Assembly (NCBI GenBank): GCA_937948985.1 | Contig: CALFAK010000125.1 | Span: 1-35,652, forward strand | Length of the DNA stretch: 35,652 nt | Direction: 5' to 3' | Source: an uncultured Neomegalonema sp. | Lineage (GTDB): Bacteria > Pseudomonadota > Alphaproteobacteria > Rhodobacterales > Rhodobacteraceae | Part shown: positions 34,033 to 35,652 of the stretch, piece by piece | Layout: the number at the start of each line of letters is the position of its first letter | Numbering within the stretch: position 1 is the first letter of the stretch | Translations under genes and position numbers: made by a program | The notes under the pieces: generated by a model | Told to the model about the DNA's origin: nothing | Seen by the model: the letters and a program-made list of their open reading frames with translations, nothing else | Databases searched by the model: none

Positions 34033-34062
34033 GTCAGGTTTCGCCACTTCAGAATTGGATAA

Positions 34063-34091
34063 GCCCGCCTCCTTCCGGAAGCGGGCCTTTT
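34063..34091 (+). terminator. Rho-independent terminator after rpsU
   Basis: GCCCGC (34063-34068) pairs with GCGGGC (34081-34086), and CTTTTCTG follows. The loop contains TTCCGGAA, itself palindromic. It lies 30 bases after the rpsU stop. Confidence 0.8.
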
Positions 34092-34110
34092 CTGTGTTTA
34101 TGTCTGAGGA

Positions 34111-34134
34111 TGAGTGCGGCTTTCACCGCACTCA
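34111..34134. terminator. Second hairpin between rpsU and the HhH gene
   Basis: TGAGTGCGG (34111-34119) and CCGCACTCA (34126-34134) form a perfect 9-bp stem with loop CTTTCA. It lies seven bases from the HhH stop, between convergent genes, and may act on the minus strand although no good T tract follows there. Confidence 0.6.
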
Positions 34135-34140
34135 GGGTTT

Positions 34141-35652
34141 TCAGGACTTTGCCAACGCTTTGGCTTGTGGAACCCAACGGTCGCGGACGATGCGGCCTTT
34201 GAATTTCAGCTTGCTGTCAACCCAAGCGATGTCGCGGGCGGTGAAGTTGCCGATCTGCTCGAAATGGTAGATTCCGAGGCCGTTCAGCAAGTTGTCGAGC
34301 TTTTCACCGATGCCCTTGATCTCTTGCAGGTTATCAGCGCGCCCGCCCTTCGGTCCGCCGGACAGCAGCATCGCGGGTGCGTTTGAATCGTCCGCCACGT
34401 AGCCGTCGCCATCGCTGATGAGACGCATGGCTTCGGCCTCTTCATCTGAATACGGCGTGTTGATAAAGGCGTGGGTTTCCGCGTCCCCGGTGGGTTTGGC
34501 GTGCAGGTGCGCGGTTTTTGCCAGACCGCGCGCCTGAGGTATCCAACGGTCGCGGATGACGCGGCCCTTGAAGCCCAGTGTTTGGTCGGCCCATGCGAGG
34601 TCACGCCCGCTGAAATTGGCAACCTGATCGAAATAGTAGATGCCGTTTTCGTTGAGTTGACTTTCAATCTTCGGGCCGACGCCGCTGATGAGTTTGAGGT
34701 CATCAGGAGCGCGTTGGGCGTTTGGTTTGCTCAACGCCTGATCCGGACGGGCAACGAGGATGCCTCTGTCGATCAGGGTTTGGGCCTCGATCTCCTCGGC
34801 GGAAAGCGCTTCGGGGATATCGATCATGCTGCCAGTATCAGCGCTTTCATCCGCGATTGCGGCGAAGCGGGTGCGCATGTCGCTGCCGGAAGAACCGGAT
34901 TGACCGCCGCCCCCCGTATTGCCGCCACCCGCGCCACCGCTGCGCTTTTCGGAAAGCAGGCGACGCGCTTCAGGCATCCATTTCGGATCAATCCACGGCG
35001 GCGGGGATTTCTCGTAAGTGAGTACATCCTCGAAGGTATAGACATCCTCGGAGTTGAGCATTTTTTCGACAGAACGCCCGACACCGCGAATGCGGGTCAG
35101 ATCGTCCGGTGACCCCTTGGACGAAGCGGATGCGCCACCCGCAGCAGCACCGCCGACAGCGGTTTCACTGGCGAGGCCGCGCGCTTGCGGGATCCAACGG
35201 TCGCGGACGACGCGGCCTTTGAAGCCGAGCGTTTGGTCGGCCCAAGCGAGGTCGCGGCCACTGAAATTGGCGATCTGATCGAAGTGATACACGCCGTTGT
35301 CGTTCAGCTGGCCTTCGATCTTCGGGCCAATACCGGAGATGCGTTTGAGGTCATCAGCGGAGCGGCCCGACATCGGCGCGGACAGCGCGTTCGACGGGGC
35401 ATCGACGGTTTCGCCCGCATCGATGATGCGTTGGCCTTCGATTTCCTCGGCAGAGAGCGCCTCGGTGATGCTTTCGGCGGCAGAACGGTCATAACCGCTA
35501 TCGGCATCGGCGAGGGAGGCCAAGCCTAATGCGCCACCCGCAGCAGCACCGCCGACAGCGGTTTCATTGGCGAGGCCGCGCGCTTGCGGGATCCAACGGT
35601 CGCGGACGACGCGGCCTTTGAAGCCGAGCGTTTGGTCGGCCCAAGCCAGGTC
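34141..35652 (-). CDS. Helix-hairpin-helix repeat protein, 5' end outside window
   Basis: At least 503 residues of a protein whose frame is open to the right edge; the TTG at 35523 is internal, not a start. It is made of modules of about 60 residues, each with DDLKxIxGxGPKIExxLNxxGIYxFDQIANFSGRDLAW (a helix-hairpin-helix, DNA-nuclease-like fold of COG3743 type), a GFKGRVVRDRW segment, then (I/V)PQARGLA. Modules start near 35355, 34704 and 34335, with a more divergent one (DDLTRIRGVGRSVEK) near 35106 and a fifth entering at the edge. Modules are preceded by an acidic helix of the type AEEIEAQ.LID. A Gly/Ser-rich linker follows the divergent module. Related units occur as C-terminal extensions of NuoE in Rhodobacterales. 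The unseen N-terminus decides its identity. Function unknown; nucleic-acid or protein binding is possible. Confidence 0.8.
   Translation of the reverse strand, partial: DLAWADQTLGFKGRVVRDRWIPQARGLANETAVGGAAAGGALGLASLADADSGYDRSAAESITEALSAEEIEGQRIIDAGETVDAPSNALSAPMSGRSADDLKRISGIGPKIEGQLNDNGVYHFDQIANFSGRDLAWADQTLGFKGRVVRDRWIPQARGLASETAVGGAAAGGASASSKGSPDDLTRIRGVGRSVEKMLNSEDVYTFEDVLTYEKSPPPWIDPKWMPEARRLLSEKRSGGAGGGNTGGGGQSGSSGSDMRTRFAAIADESADTGSMIDIPEALSAEEIEAQTLIDRGILVARPDQALSKPNAQRAPDDLKLISGVGPKIESQLNENGIYYFDQVANFSGRDLAWADQTLGFKGRVIRDRWIPQARGLAKTAHLHAKPTGDAETHAFINTPYSDEEAEAMRLISDGDGYVADDSNAPAMLLSGGPKGGRADNLQEIKGIGEKLDNLLNGLGIYHFEQIGNFTARDIAWVDSKLKFKGRIVRDRWVPQAKALAKS
35131..35253. repeat. Nearly identical direct repeat within the HhH gene (copy at 35530-35652)
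   Basis: The 123 bases match the last 123 bases of the window, with two differences (at 35168 and at 35251). The offset is 399 bases, or 133 codons, so the frame is kept. The match may continue beyond the window. Such identity, greater than between the other modules, points to recent duplication or gene conversion. Confidence 0.85.

Noticed and set aside
35521..35523. Start of the HhH gene at 35523
   Set aside because: The codon is TTG, an internal Leu; the frame continues with a repeat of the module to the window edge.

Overview
The window looks like a piece of an alphaproteobacterial chromosome, most likely from Rhodobacterales or a close relative. The evidence is a COQ9-family gene divergent from rpsU, a gltD-to-gltB operon with small genes inside it, a LOV-HWE histidine kinase, secreted RTX proteins, and a full CtrA-type TTAA-N7-TTAA site. 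GC content is moderately high. No rRNA, tRNA, transposase, phage gene or CRISPR array was seen. All placements rest on sequence reading alone.

Layout. (1) 1-9974 is an accessory catabolic locus for a small organic acid. On the minus strand a fused FAD/Fe-S 2-hydroxyacid dehydrogenase is translationally coupled to a GntR/FCD regulator. Divergently, on the plus strand, lie a serine-glyoxylate-type aminotransferase, a complete TRAP transporter (dctP, dctQ, dctM) and a GlcG/HbpS-like protein. A family III CoA-transferase converges on them across a long imperfect palindrome. The simplest reading is uptake of glycolate or another 2-hydroxyacid, oxidation to a 2-oxo acid such as glyoxylate, and transamination. 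(2) 9975-11417 is an intergenic stretch and an orphan LOV-domain histidine kinase with a forced TTG start. (3) 11434-18221 is a minus-strand glutamate synthase operon, gltD - GFA - GFA - gltB, with overlaps or gaps of a few bases, so two zinc-binding GFA proteins are built into it. (4) 18432-21071 holds a small cysteine-pair protein, uppP and sdaA. (5) 21087-27719 holds a membrane-anchored alpha/beta hydrolase of unknown role, two tandem secreted RTX metalloproteases of the serralysin/matrixin type, and a third GFA protein. The upstream protease has a CtrA-like site in its promoter region, and a palindrome lies before the downstream one. (6) 27791-34032 is housekeeping (mutS, dnaN, COQ9-like, rpsU) interrupted by a third RTX gene whose leader can fold over its ribosome binding site. 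(7) 34141-35652 is the 3' part of a helix-hairpin-helix repeat protein that runs off the window and carries a nearly identical 123-base direct repeat.

No single obviously new system stands out. The most unusual items are the HhH compound-repeat protein, the GFA pair inside the GOGAT operon, the RTX protease pair with its CtrA-like site and a Leu in place of the Met-turn Met, and the 2-hydroxyacid locus with its candidate GntR operator.
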